From positions 1 through 37,545 of the forward strand of contig CANLGW010000005.1 of the NCBI GenBank assembly GCA_947490395.1: a DNA stretch of 37,545 nucleotides, in the 5' to 3' direction. The stretch is from Alphaproteobacteria bacterium. Its GTDB lineage: Bacteria > Pseudomonadota > Alphaproteobacteria > Paracaedibacterales > CAIOTO01. Made by a program: the position numbers and the translations under genes. The notes beneath the pieces were generated by a model. The model did not search any database, was not told the origin of the DNA, and worked only from the letters and a program-made list of their open reading frames with translations. Below are positions 26,416 to 34,753 of this stretch, piece after piece (positions within the stretch are counted from its first letter, which is position 1; every line of letters begins with the position of its first letter).

Positions 26416-27366
26416 ATGAAGAATAAATTACTACTTCTTATTGTTTTTTTTATCTGTTTTGCCTCAAGCAAACACACACAAAGCGCTCACTTAGAGGAGG
26501 GTGAGATTTCAGAAGAAGGGATAACAACAACCCTTGGTAAAACAATGGAAATAAATCGGCTCGTTACCGATCTTGAAAAAGAAACCATATCATCGTTCAT
26601 ATACGATAAAAATGAAGAAGCAAAAATCACTGTTGATTTTATTACAGCAACACATAATGACCCAAATAGTCAATTAGAAATTATAATTCGAAACCATGAA
26701 GATCATGCGCTTATACGAAAGGTATGTAGCACAACCATCTTTAATGGTGCGACGATCATGTTTCGGGCGTTAATAGGCGCCCCCCAATTAATCTACAAAA
26801 ATTCCATTTCATCCCTTGGTAGTAAAAGCAATTATAGTATCCATACCTTAAAACAGGATGATATCTTCTTAAGTGTTTTTAATGAACAAACGAAGAATTC
26901 ATTCATCTTTTGCCAAAATGTAATGGCATTTATTTACGCCGACCGAATAGCATTTTTAGCATTTATAACAGATCAATTAGTGCATATTCGTGAGTTAACT
27001 TCCAGTGATCACCTTGATGTAACACTCATCAGCAGCTATCTTTCTACAGGATTGCAAACATTATATAATATAATTAACGATTTGATCCCTCAACATCGAT
27101 CCATACATATTGATTTTTCTACGTTTGATGCAAATGGTTCTAAAAAACAATATCTTATTCGCACACTTGACCCCCCACAACTCCCCTCAACGATAAGCTG
27201 TCCAACACTCGAAGAAATAGCATATTATCTATCCGTGACACATTATTATGACCCATCCAGTATTCCCAATTTGGGACATTCCCACAAAACAGTATGCTTT
27301 AACAAAGGGGACGGGTCACACCGTTTATTAATACCCAAAGAATTTGACTATGATTCTTTGAGCTAA
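26416..27366 (+). CDS. Secreted protein of unknown function (316 residues)
   Basis: Signal peptide: KNKLLLLIVFFICFASSKHTQS. The mature part has alternating charged and hydrophobic stretches with few cysteines and no repeats. I recognise no domain. CCAAGGAATT upstream of the ATG is a ribosome site. A hairpin follows the stop directly, and the next gene is convergent. Like the other secreted proteins here it may act in the periplasm or outside the cell. Confidence 0.65.
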   Translation: MKNKLLLLIVFFICFASSKHTQSAHLEEGEISEEGITTTLGKTMEINRLVTDLEKETISSFIYDKNEEAKITVDFITATHNDPNSQLEIIIRNHEDHALIRKVCSTTIFNGATIMFRALIGAPQLIYKNSISSLGSKSNYSIHTLKQDDIFLSVFNEQTKNSFIFCQNVMAFIYADRIAFLAFITDQLVHIRELTSSDHLDVTLISSYLSTGLQTLYNIINDLIPQHRSIHIDFSTFDANGSKKQYLIRTLDPPQLPSTISCPTLEEIAYYLSVTHYYDPSSIPNLGHSHKTVCFNKGDGSHRLLIPKEFDYDSLS

Positions 27367-27382
27367 TGGGGCAAAAGCCCCA
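27367..27382. terminator. Hairpin between convergent genes
   Basis: TGGGGC and GCCCCA form a perfect 6-bp stem with loop AAAA right after the stop of the 316-residue gene. No good U-run follows on either strand, so termination is only suggested by position. Confidence 0.4.
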
Positions 27383-27388
27383 CATAAC

Positions 27389-27853
27389 TTATTTCCTTTT
27401 CTTCTTTTTACCAAAAAGATTATTTAATCCTTTCGTGATATCATCAACAGCTTTTGCCCCTACAACCACACCTGCACCAATCTTTTTTACATCTTCAGCA
27501 TGTTTCGGGTCAACTTTCACAATTAAGTCTTCAACTTCATTCAACGCGGCACCTACTGATTTTGCGGTTAACACATCGCCTGTTTCATCAAGAACTAAAC
27601 CTGCCTGGCTTAAACGTACATCACCCGTAACAGCACCAAGAACCGAGAGGGTTTGCCCAATCGCATCAGCTTTAGCACCAAACACATGACTCGTATCAAC
27701 AACCGTATCAATAACGTTTTTTGCTGCAACAACACGACTCACCAAACTATCTGGCAGTTTATCATTTTGATCTGTTTCCATTGCATAAACAGAATTATAA
27801 CCAACACAAACGAATGCAGCACACACAAGCACCTTATTTACATAATGAATCAT
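27389..27853 (-). CDS. Small secreted protein of unknown function (154 residues)
   Basis: The open frame reaches further upstream (to 27889), but the start at 27853 is preferred. GGAGGA lies seven bases before it, and the protein then begins with a proper signal peptide (VLVCAAFVCVGYNSVYA). The mature protein is made of gentle amphipathic and Gly/Ala/Val-rich helices (VFGAKADAIGQTLSVLGAV, IGAGVVVGAKAVDDI) and ends in a basic FGKKKKRK tail. I recognise no family. Such helices are seen in membrane-active or surface proteins, but this is a guess. Confidence 0.65.
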   Translation of the reverse strand: MIHYVNKVLVCAAFVCVGYNSVYAMETDQNDKLPDSLVSRVVAAKNVIDTVVDTSHVFGAKADAIGQTLSVLGAVTGDVRLSQAGLVLDETGDVLTAKSVGAALNEVEDLIVKVDPKHAEDVKKIGAGVVVGAKAVDDITKGLNNLFGKKKKRK

Positions 27854-27956
27854 TAAAAATTCCTCCGTTATGAATGGCTCCATTGCCAATTATAACTATA
27901 AATAAAAATTATTAACAAATTGTTAATATATATTAATATTAAATAAAAAAATAATA

Positions 27957-28493
27957 TTACTGACGAAATTGAGACCACATCGCAGCTACGGTTGAATCTT
28001 TTTCCTTACTCCCGCGGGATGAACCAAATTCAAATGCATAAGCATCCTTTAAACACGCGCCAAAAATACCTGCAATTGTCGAAATAATACCGACTGCCTC
28101 ACCTGGCAAATGATCCGAAAAATACGCCAGTGACACCAAACACATAATCATCCCCATCGCTGCTGCAATCACCATAACATCCGCACGATAATTACGGCGC
28201 CCTAACTCAATAAAAGAAACATCGCGTTCACGGGCACTTTGGCGATCCTTTAAATACCCAAGTTCACGTTCAGTCTCCAATGCCAACATATCTTTTTGAA
28301 AGGCAATAAGTGCCGTCGGATCCGATCGCAATGCATTCATCACAGATGACACATCATCCAACCCCGTCACCCGTTTCGCACGCGTGATTACATCTGCCGC
28401 CACCTGCTCCACATCATCACCCGATAACCATCGCACAATAGACGGCGCAAATTCAGCCAACCCCATGGCGGTTGCAAAAAGTGGAAATGCCAT
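27957..28493 (-). CDS. 3TM-type holin of gene-transfer-agent/phage release
   Basis: The 178-residue protein matches the family named Holin of 3TMs, for gene-transfer release. It starts MAFPLFATAMGLAEFAPSI with RWLSGDD, has a long charged central helix (RELGYLKDRQSARERD) and two hydrophobic helices (about 105-124 and 131-150), then a polar tail. In Rhodobacter-type agents a holin of this kind lets the endolysin reach peptidoglycan. It is in the same direction as the SleB-type hydrolase at 29118-29576, with a toxin-antitoxin remnant between them. The ribosome site is the AGAGGTTTCC just before the ATG. Confidence 0.82.
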   Translation of the reverse strand: MAFPLFATAMGLAEFAPSIVRWLSGDDVEQVAADVITRAKRVTGLDDVSSVMNALRSDPTALIAFQKDMLALETERELGYLKDRQSARERDVSFIELGRRNYRADVMVIAAAMGMIMCLVSLAYFSDHLPGEAVGIISTIAGIFGACLKDAYAFEFGSSRGSKEKDSTVAAMWSQFRQ

Positions 28494-28542
28494 TGGAAAC
28501 CTCTCTTAAGTAAAATTAATGATTAATTGATTATATATAGAT

Positions 28543-28568
28543 AAAAAAACCCAGGCACATGACCTGAG
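28543..28568 (-). terminator. Intrinsic terminator of the toxin-antitoxin fusion gene
   Basis: On the minus strand CTCAGG pairs with CCTGGG (one G-U) around a 7-base loop, followed by seven T. It lies about 30 bases after the stop of the fusion gene. Confidence 0.7.
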
Positions 28569-28599
28569 GAATTAGAAAAAAATATGTTAGAGACTGTCT

Positions 28600-28953
28600 T
28601 CACTTCTCTTGAAAATGACCCGCCGCATATTCATGCAAAACACTCGCTATAAATGTCTGATAAGGCAATCCTTTATAAGCTGCTTTTTGCTTTAACCATT
28701 GCAAATCATTACTTGAAATCCGAATATTCACACGTGTATCTTTTTTAAAATATTTAGATGAAGCCTCACACGAAACATCAGCACTAATAATATCCACAAC
28801 ATATATTCTCTGCTGTGGGTACTTTTCTTGATTAGGAAGCTCTAAAACATCCAAAAGATTTCCATTATCTAAAGCAGATATAATCTCATCAAAACTAATA
28901 TTTCGTTCACTTATAAGCTGTTGATTTTTTTCAGCTGAAAATCCATATATCAA
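28600..28953 (-). CDS. Fused remnant of a toxin-antitoxin pair
   Basis: Residues 1-53 (EKNQQLISERNISFDEIISA, LPNQEKYPQQRIYVVDI) look like the N-terminal half of a BrnT-like small toxin. Residues about 68-117 (KKDTRVNIRISSNDLQ, GLPYQTFIASVLHEY) look like the DNA-binding C-terminal half of its CopG-like antitoxin. In the usual arrangement these are two adjacent genes. Here the toxin C-terminus and antitoxin N-terminus are missing and a single 117-residue frame remains, consistent with an in-frame deletion. AGGAAATTGAT precedes the ATG, and a consensus-like promoter and operator-like repeat lie upstream, so it may be expressed and bind its own promoter. The toxin family name is from memory. Confidence 0.65.
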   Translation of the reverse strand: MIYGFSAEKNQQLISERNISFDEIISALDNGNLLDVLELPNQEKYPQQRIYVVDIISADVSCEASSKYFKKDTRVNIRISSNDLQWLKQKAAYKGLPYQTFIASVLHEYAAGHFQEK

Positions 28954-28972
28954 TTTCCTTACTCCACATTAT

Positions 28973-29003
28973 AATGTATATAACAATGTATGAATTTTGT
29001 CAA
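28973..29003 (-). promoter_or_regulatory. Strong promoter with operator-like direct repeat for the fusion gene
   Basis: On the minus strand TTGACA (plus 28998-29003) and TATACA (plus 28975-28980) are separated by exactly 17 bases. Two ATACATT copies (plus 28973-28979 and 28985-28991) lie 12 bases apart over the spacer and -10 box, as expected for a repressor binding as dimers of a ribbon-helix-helix protein. Confidence 0.65.
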
Positions 29004-29117
29004 AATATAAGATTTTATATATAATTTATTAATAAAATAAATATAAGAATATCTAATTTATATTGTACCAGAAAGATGCAATACTACTAATCCACCAACA
29101 GCACATCTTCATCTCTC

Positions 29118-29576
29118 CTACTTACGTCGCATTTTATAAAAACGATGCTTACCAATTTGCACTTTCTCATCTGCAAAGTGTGCCCACCGTGGGGTGCTAC
29201 CCATATCCGTCGAAAAATAGTGATCCGCCCCCATCGTCATATCAGACACCAACATATGCGCTACAGCATATGCAACTTCTAAACATTCCTGAAAAACAGG
29301 CTTATCTGTTGTCACTCTTAATAATGTTCCTAAATTCATATCGCCCTCATTCCAACACGAAAATTGATAGGGGTATAAACATACTCCCCGAATAGTACGC
29401 CCATACCAAGTCCCCTGATGCACCCGATTCATAATCACATTACCAACGGCAATCAGCGCTTGCTGACCGCACGTTTTAACTTCTCCACGCGCTTCGCCGT
29501 ATAACGTACGTGCTAAAATTTCAACATCATCCATATCACTCAATACTGCCGTTAGACTTGACCGATCTAATACCAT
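29118..29576 (-). CDS. SleB-type cell wall hydrolase of the phage/GTA region
   Basis: The 152-residue protein matches the Hydrolase_2 family: LARTLYGEARGE with the catalytic Glu, QALIAVGNVIMNRV, GVCLYPYQFSCW, and MGADHYFST with a TPRWA ending. It cuts peptidoglycan and is the natural partner of the holin in lysis. The frame extends ten residues further to 29606, but ATG 29574-29576 is preferred. GGATAGGAAA lies before it and the start then falls just after the stop of the preceding gene (29585). No signal peptide is seen, so release would need the holin. Confidence 0.85.
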   Translation of the reverse strand: MVLDRSSLTAVLSDMDDVEILARTLYGEARGEVKTCGQQALIAVGNVIMNRVHQGTWYGRTIRGVCLYPYQFSCWNEGDMNLGTLLRVTTDKPVFQECLEVAYAVAHMLVSDMTMGADHYFSTDMGSTPRWAHFADEKVQIGKHRFYKMRRK

Positions 29577-29584
29577 AATATTTC

Positions 29585-29938
29585 CTATCCCAATAATAAT
29601 TGCCATTTGGTCTCATCAAACGCCTCTGCCACATGCGCCGTTAAACAAAAGTACAATCGACTCTCATAACGTACCCAATCACCAAACGCATACGTTTCAC
29701 CCACCTGCCAATCCCCCCGAAGGCGTGGTATCCATCGAGGCAATGCTGCGCGTCCAATTTCATCACCCATCCCATTTCTAAAAATTAATGTGTCCTGCTG
29801 TGTTTCAATTTGAAGTGGATTATCTGCTTGTGCCAAATCCTCTAACGTTTTAAGACGCTGATCCAACTCCATCAGATTTTGATCCATCTCAGCAATGGTC
29901 AACGGTTCCCCCTTAGTGGTTCGCAAAATAAGTGCCAT
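29585..29938 (-). CDS. Phage-tail-associated protein with chitin-binding-like C-terminus
   Basis: A 117-residue protein: an N-terminal coiled-coil stretch (IAEMDQNLMELDQRLKTLED), a small beta region, and a C-terminal segment GDWQVGETYAFGDWVRYESR, then LYFCLTAHVA. The latter resembles the carbohydrate-binding module found in tail fibres and chitinases, where W, Y and GD-V-Y positions are conserved. The start is fixed by GGAGGAATC just before the ATG. It overlaps the upstream gene by 26 bases and is followed by the hydrolase, so it is part of the same transcript. A role in receptor or wall contact is inferred. Confidence 0.6.
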   Translation of the reverse strand: MALILRTTKGEPLTIAEMDQNLMELDQRLKTLEDLAQADNPLQIETQQDTLIFRNGMGDEIGRAALPRWIPRLRGDWQVGETYAFGDWVRYESRLYFCLTAHVAEAFDETKWQLLLG

Positions 29939-30731
29939 GATTCCTCCGTAAAAATAAAAGTTTTACCCGTACATGCAGTGGGTCATAATCCAATACACGC
30001 GATGATTGATAACCAATCGAATCGTCCAGATTTGGTAAAAAATAATGGATAGAGCCAAACTGAATATGATTCATCAACGTCATTGGTGACGATAATGTGG
30101 CATCATCTTTTTCAAAATCACCCATTGCTCCACAATGTATTTGGCATGCTTGATTAATAGTTGAAGTCAGCTGAAGACACGTTTGGGACTCATCAGGGCA
30201 CAATCGAACATACATAGGCTTTATCGCATCAAGTGCACAACCTGATTGATAAAAGCCACCCAAGGACCAAACAGGTTCTAATACTGAACCTGTCTGTTGC
30301 CAAATGCCTGGCTGCCAAATACCTAATCGATCCTGTGTTGGCAATACATAATCTGAAATAATAGAACGATCCTGCACACCAAAATTAGCGCCCCATGCAA
30401 AGGGTATTTTGAGTGCTTCACACGCCCCTTTATCGTTTTCAATCCATTCCGCATGCCATTCAATGCGACGCAAAGTAGTTATAGAAGAATTATAAAGTGG
30501 AGTAGGGGAGAATCGCTCACCGCTATTATCACAAAACTGCCCTGTTGCACAACTCTCGACCCAATAAGGTTTCAATGTCCCAATCATGATAATCTGATCT
30601 GGAAAAGTAAATTCCTCAGCTTCCACAGTCGCCAATGAATCACGTGTATTGCCTAATTCCCAAATAGGGCAATCGTAGGACAAAAAGGATGAAGGAGTGT
30701 CCCCATCCCGTTGATAGATGATTGTTTTCAT
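29913..30731 (-). CDS. Phage-tail-region protein of unknown function (272 residues)
   Basis: No signal peptide. The protein is rich in Trp, Tyr and Cys (about ten Cys, including CATGQFCDN and CPDESQTCLQL), with predicted beta strands throughout. I recognise no family. The start is backed by GAAGGAAAATCT before the ATG. It lies 33 bases after the 555-residue gene and overlaps the 117-residue gene, so it belongs to the tail transcription unit. A structural role at the tail tip is inferred from position only. Confidence 0.6.
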   Translation of the reverse strand: MKTIIYQRDGDTPSSFLSYDCPIWELGNTRDSLATVEAEEFTFPDQIIMIGTLKPYWVESCATGQFCDNSGERFSPTPLYNSSITTLRRIEWHAEWIENDKGACEALKIPFAWGANFGVQDRSIISDYVLPTQDRLGIWQPGIWQQTGSVLEPVWSLGGFYQSGCALDAIKPMYVRLCPDESQTCLQLTSTINQACQIHCGAMGDFEKDDATLSSPMTLMNHIQFGSIHYFLPNLDDSIGYQSSRVLDYDPLHVRVKLLFLRRNHGTYFANH

Positions 30732-30764
30732 AGATTTTCCTTCATGTAAAATAATGATTTGCTC

Positions 30765-32432
30765 TTAAGGAAGCTGGTACATAATCGGCGTTCCCCGTTC
30801 CCATGTTGTCTCTATCACTGGCTTTGGCTCTAGTGACCGAAACTGAACATTCAAAAAACATAAATGATCACGCAGCACAGCTTTGTAATCGTTGTGGGTT
30901 GGATATTGCGCTGCCATCAACGCGTCAACTTGTGTAGCACTATCACCACCAACACGGATAGATTCAACCAAATCATGAATACGAAACGTTTCTGGGTCAT
31001 CAGGTGCTTCATGATCAATCTCATCCGATCGATGCAATGCCCAATCAGATGATGGTGACTTTGCATAATCATCACTTATAAATTCAGAACAAACCGCAAT
31101 ATCATAAGGATGATCTGATGCATTTTCAGGCACGACTGTTTTTAAAGGTGCGGCAATTTTCACCCAAACAAACCACTGATCAGGCGCTATTATTAATCGA
31201 TAGGCAACAACTTTTCCCGCAATTTTTTTACCTGGAATATCGCTGTGCGCCACAATAACTGTTGTATCCAAATCCACATCTCGAAAACAATCAAACGGCA
31301 CACAACATTCAATTTCCAATTGACGCTGTGATCCTGCCATATGCGCTTTTGCAACTGCGGACGCATAATTCAATAACATTGTTCCACGCTCCGTTCGCAA
31401 AAGGGTCGTTGCTGATTGTTTCGCTAAATAAGAATCACCATGTGCCAGCTTAAACGTGAGCTGCCGTACACCACCGCCTGCGCGTGCATTGACATTTAAT
31501 ACACTAAAATTAACAACCTCACGGCATGGTTGTTTATACTGCCAATTAATCCATAAACTCCCCTTAAACCATCCGTAATTAAAATGTCTAAATCGTGGTT
31601 CTTGACCTGCTTCACTTAAATAAATAGGCGGTGTTACAGTTGGCAAGCCATTAACAGTTCCAAGACGTGTCAACGTACTTTTAACAACTTCATATCCGCT
31701 ATTACGGCGTGTTTTAATGCGCCCAATTTTATCGCCCACTCGCGGCCATTGACGAATCAAGCTTTTAATCGTCAGTGTACTGATCACCTTATGTTTGAAT
31801 TGACGTGCGATCAACGGCGCTAAATTGAAAACATCTTCATAACACTGCGTCCAATTCGCTTCCACCGAGACATGAACCGCATTCAATGGTGTCTGTCCCA
31901 TTCGAACGACAAGTGAATCATGAAAGATTTCATCGGATAATATTTTTGTTTTACGTCCTACGAAAAGATTCGATAATCCCAAATGACCTGTCTCACGATC
32001 CCAATGAATAATGTCTGATCGATTTTCAAGTACTTCTGCAATACCAACTGAATCATAAAAACCCGCTTCAAATGACAGATTCTGTTTTAATTCATCGACC
32101 AAACAACGCATTTGCTGCATGGCATCTGATCGTTCAGCATTCAATTCCCACTCCATAAAACCATCACCTTTAGAATTTGGAATACGTGATACATGCCCAC
32201 GGAAAAGCACATACGCTTGCTGTCCATCATGATAAGAAATAAGGGCATGTGATAGCGTCAGATCACCCAAATTCGCCACATCATCAGTCGTTGCATCCGT
32301 TAAAATACGCGCAACCGCAGCCTCCGTTTCACGTTGCAAAATCACACATTTAAAAATACGTATTGTTTCAACGCAATGAATTTCTGGTATAAAGTCTTGG
32401 TTTGGCTCTATCCAGGCAAAAAATATTTTCAT
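30765..32432 (-). CDS. Large tail/baseplate-like protein of the phage/GTA region
   Basis: A 555-residue protein of mostly beta character, without signal peptide or membrane segment. The frame extends to 32465, but the ATG at 32430-32432 is preferred because AAAGAGGTG lies at good spacing before it. Segments such as YVLFRGHVSRIPNSKGDGFM and WPRVGDKIGRI are of the kind seen in phage tail hub and baseplate proteins, but I cannot name a family. The first 150 residues contain a strand-loop pattern with RGH, resembling surface-deposit domains. First gene of the unit that continues with the 272-residue protein, the 117-residue protein and the hydrolase. Confidence 0.6.
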   Translation of the reverse strand: MKIFFAWIEPNQDFIPEIHCVETIRIFKCVILQRETEAAVARILTDATTDDVANLGDLTLSHALISYHDGQQAYVLFRGHVSRIPNSKGDGFMEWELNAERSDAMQQMRCLVDELKQNLSFEAGFYDSVGIAEVLENRSDIIHWDRETGHLGLSNLFVGRKTKILSDEIFHDSLVVRMGQTPLNAVHVSVEANWTQCYEDVFNLAPLIARQFKHKVISTLTIKSLIRQWPRVGDKIGRIKTRRNSGYEVVKSTLTRLGTVNGLPTVTPPIYLSEAGQEPRFRHFNYGWFKGSLWINWQYKQPCREVVNFSVLNVNARAGGGVRQLTFKLAHGDSYLAKQSATTLLRTERGTMLLNYASAVAKAHMAGSQRQLEIECCVPFDCFRDVDLDTTVIVAHSDIPGKKIAGKVVAYRLIIAPDQWFVWVKIAAPLKTVVPENASDHPYDIAVCSEFISDDYAKSPSSDWALHRSDEIDHEAPDDPETFRIHDLVESIRVGGDSATQVDALMAAQYPTHNDYKAVLRDHLCFLNVQFRSLEPKPVIETTWERGTPIMYQLP

Positions 32433-32572
32433 GAAATACACCTCTTTTACTCGACAAATGTTCAATTTGCGCTTACGTTAATGACAAAATCATTTATTTC
32501 TAAATCACCGTTAACGGCATGCGTTATACGGTTAAAACTGAACAGCATTCACTACAGACAGGGTCATTAACA

Positions 32573-33544
32573 ATGTCACTTCATGCACCAGACACATTAC
32601 CCAAATCATCATTTCTTGATCAGTTAGGCACATACGTACAGTCCCATTCATTTTTGAAGTGGTTCTTTAGTAAGGGCTATAAACAAGGTGTTTTTTGGGT
32701 CTTAATGATTACAGTTGTTAGTGCAACAAATGATGTGCTTATGCGTCTGTTGGGTGAACGTCTTCATGTTGCCGAAATTTCATTTTTTCGGTTCTTTTTT
32801 AGTCTTATTTCTGTGTTACCAATTATCTTTTTAAAAGGCGGCATTAAACTGATTAAGACAAAACAACTCAATCTGCATATTTGGCGTGGTATCATTGGTG
32901 CCGCAGCACTAGGGCTTTGTTGTTATTCAGTAAACATCATGTCCATGTCTGAAAACACAACTATTATGTTTGCCCAACCGTTATTCTTTTTACCAATGGC
33001 CTATTTCTTCCTTAAAGAAAAAGTGGATTCATCGCGGTGGCTTGCTACCTGTATTGGTTTTGTTGGTATTTTAATTATCATGCAACCAGGCACAGAAACA
33101 TTTCGCGTACAGGCATTTGTTCCTATGACAGCAGCTATGTGTTTTGCAATTATCAGCATGCTTGCAAAAAAAATGATTGATGACGAACATTCACTAACTC
33201 TTCTCTTTTACTTTGGCTTAATAACAACACTCGTTACCCTTCCCATTATGGTTCCTTTTTGGCAAATGCCTACGTTAGGAGAACTCCCTTTTCTGTTCAT
33301 GCTCGGTATTGGTGGCAATCTTATTCAGGCGTGTATTTTCCGTGCGTTTTCATCAACAGATGCTTCTGCACTTTCCCCCATTTTCTATACAGAAATTGGC
33401 ATTTCAACAATGTTTGGCTTTTTATTCTTCCATCAAATCCCAACCATATATGTCATGTTTGGCGCCATTCTGATTATTGGTAGCACATTCGCAATCAGCA
33501 TGATTGAAACGCGTCGTGAAAAAAAGCTAGCACCCTTTCAATAA
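32573..33544 (+). CDS. EamA/DMT-family transporter (10 TM)
   Basis: The 323-residue membrane protein has about ten hydrophobic helices in two EamA halves (WVLMITVVSATNDVLMRLLG, IGAAALGLCCYSVNIMS, then PMTAAMCFAIISMLAKKM and GIGGNLIQACIFRAFSSTD). It is of the drug/metabolite superfamily, and similar transporters of Rickettsiales import S-adenosylmethionine, so that is a possible cargo; I cannot confirm it. The frame opens at 32519, but the ATG at 32573 is preferred for its AGGGTC. It is on the opposite strand to the phage-like genes on both sides, so it is likely a cargo gene or an insertion. Confidence 0.85.
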   Translation: MSLHAPDTLPKSSFLDQLGTYVQSHSFLKWFFSKGYKQGVFWVLMITVVSATNDVLMRLLGERLHVAEISFFRFFFSLISVLPIIFLKGGIKLIKTKQLNLHIWRGIIGAAALGLCCYSVNIMSMSENTTIMFAQPLFFLPMAYFFLKEKVDSSRWLATCIGFVGILIIMQPGTETFRVQAFVPMTAAMCFAIISMLAKKMIDDEHSLTLLFYFGLITTLVTLPIMVPFWQMPTLGELPFLFMLGIGGNLIQACIFRAFSSTDASALSPIFYTEIGISTMFGFLFFHQIPTIYVMFGAILIIGSTFAISMIETRREKKLAPFQ

Positions 33545-33654
33545 CGATTGAGTAATAGAAGATCGAGGTTAGAAGCACAGAATTTACATACAATAAATAA
33601 GCACAGAGAATCCGATAACCGATAAATTAATCAATCGTTAGTGAAGTGATATAA

Positions 33655-34149
33655 TTAGATCTCTTCAAGTTCTAAGATCCACCCAGCCTTCAACCCCCAC
33701 TCATCGGTGTTAAGGGTTAAAGCAATAACCCGCATAACAAGCCATGGTCGATAACTGACAAAAGTGTCATCATCCGAAAGTTCCACCGTTTTCGCATCAA
33801 CTTGATGTACAATTCTTAACTTTTGCAAACGATCAATGCCTGCAATTGATCCTGAAACAGCTTCTCGCTCAAGGGTCATGAACCCACGACCACCCTGTTG
33901 CCATAAACGCTGCAAACATCCCACACGAACAGTAGCGCCGCGCATTAAAACCCCTTCATTCACAAGTGTTGTTTTATCTTCGCATCGAATAATTGATTTA
34001 TATTTATGAGTTTTAGGGCCAACATAGTTTAAATCACCATTAACTGTTCGACGGAACGTGCCTTGTTCAACAATGCTAAGTTCTTGCTGACATCCACGCG
34101 CTGATAAAGGTGGGAATCCACACCCCTCTATTGTTAATTCTGTTTCCAT
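33655..34149 (-). CDS. Phage-tail-region protein of unknown function (164 residues)
   Basis: A soluble protein with mostly beta strands: METELTIEGCGFPPLSARGC at the start, LNYVGPKTHKYKSIIRC and a conserved-looking end WLVMRVIALTLNTDEWGLKA. No family was recognised. It could be a tail or tail-tip component, judging only by position between the DUF3168 gene and the large tail-like protein. AGGATGTGATTT precedes the ATG. It follows the 36-residue ORF after 18 bases, and both come after the terminator at 34297-34323. Confidence 0.55.
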   Translation of the reverse strand: METELTIEGCGFPPLSARGCQQELSIVEQGTFRRTVNGDLNYVGPKTHKYKSIIRCEDKTTLVNEGVLMRGATVRVGCLQRLWQQGGRGFMTLEREAVSGSIAGIDRLQKLRIVHQVDAKTVELSDDDTFVSYRPWLVMRVIALTLNTDEWGLKAGWILELEEI

Positions 34150-34167
34150 AAATCACATCCTAAATAT

Positions 34168-34278
34168 TTATGATGGGTCATACCATTGTGGTAAGCTATC
34201 GAGCGCCAACCGCTCACGTTCATAACGTGCTTGTTCAAGAAATGCCTCTAGTTGCTCGCGTGTCAAAAATTCGTTCAT
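34168..34278 (-). CDS. Tiny ORF of 36 residues in the phage/GTA region
   Basis: Encodes MNEFLTREQLEAFLEQARYE followed by RERLALDSLPQWYDPS: one long charged helix and a Trp/Pro end. AGAAGGGAAG lies a few bases upstream of the ATG, as good as its neighbours, and the stop is 18 bases before the 164-residue gene. Codon use looks like the flanking phage-like genes. No family was recognised. Phage tail regions often have such helical proteins as assembly chaperones. Confidence 0.55.
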   Translation of the reverse strand: MNEFLTREQLEAFLEQARYERERLALDSLPQWYDPS

Positions 34279-34296
34279 GTTTCTTCCCTTCTGTAA

Positions 34297-34323
34297 ATAA
34301 AAAACGCCAGGATAAAACCTGGC
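34297..34323 (-). terminator. Intrinsic terminator after the DUF3168 gene
   Basis: On the minus strand GCCAGG-TTTTAT-CCTGGC is a perfect 6-bp hairpin (plus 34306-34323) followed by G and TTTTTT. It lies about 30 bases after the end of the gene at 34352-34753 and divides the capsid-connector unit from the next genes. Confidence 0.8.
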
Positions 34324-34351
34324 ACACAATCATCAAAAATAAGAATATCCC

Positions 34352-34753
34352 TTACCGAACAAGCACATCAAAATACTGCTGCACGGACAACGGCTTCGTT
34401 TGAGATGGCATATCAATAATACTATTCGACAAACGCACAATACCTTGTTTTCCGCCTTCAACATCAAGTGTCTGTCCATCAACGGCACTTCGGATTTTAT
34501 CTGCAATCCCTAATGATTCACGAGACGATAATTTCTGACTATACGTTGATGCTTTTAATTTAAGTTTCACAAAACCTGTTTCTGCTCCCAGGCGAACAGA
34601 TGTCCATATTTCTTCTAATTCAACCAAAACACATGGATAATCAGCCCCTTTAGGGATACTAATATGTATTTGCTGATCAACGCCCGCTTCTTGCAATTGT
34701 GTATCACCGATCAAAAGCTGCCTGAACGCTGCCAAAACACCAAAATCAATCAT
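34352..34753 (-). CDS. Tail completion protein of the DUF3168/GTA gp8 type
   Basis: The 133-residue protein fits the DUF3168 family, with AFRQLLIGDTQL at the N-terminus, ISIPKGADYPCVLVELEE, a central KLKLKASTYS strand, SLGIADKIRSAV and a C-terminal VQQYFDVLV. In Rhodobacter-like agents a protein of this size follows the head-tail adaptor and caps the tail. GGAGGATTTAA precedes the ATG, and the start overlaps the previous gene by eight bases. The intrinsic terminator at 34297-34323 follows. Confidence 0.75.
   Translation of the reverse strand: MIDFGVLAAFRQLLIGDTQLQEAGVDQQIHISIPKGADYPCVLVELEEIWTSVRLGAETGFVKLKLKASTYSQKLSSRESLGIADKIRSAVDGQTLDVEGGKQGIVRLSNSIIDMPSQTKPLSVQQYFDVLVR

Noticed and set aside
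29063-29395. Plus-strand ORF of 110 codons
   Set aside because: Overlaps the cell wall hydrolase antisense and has no family likeness or ribosome site.
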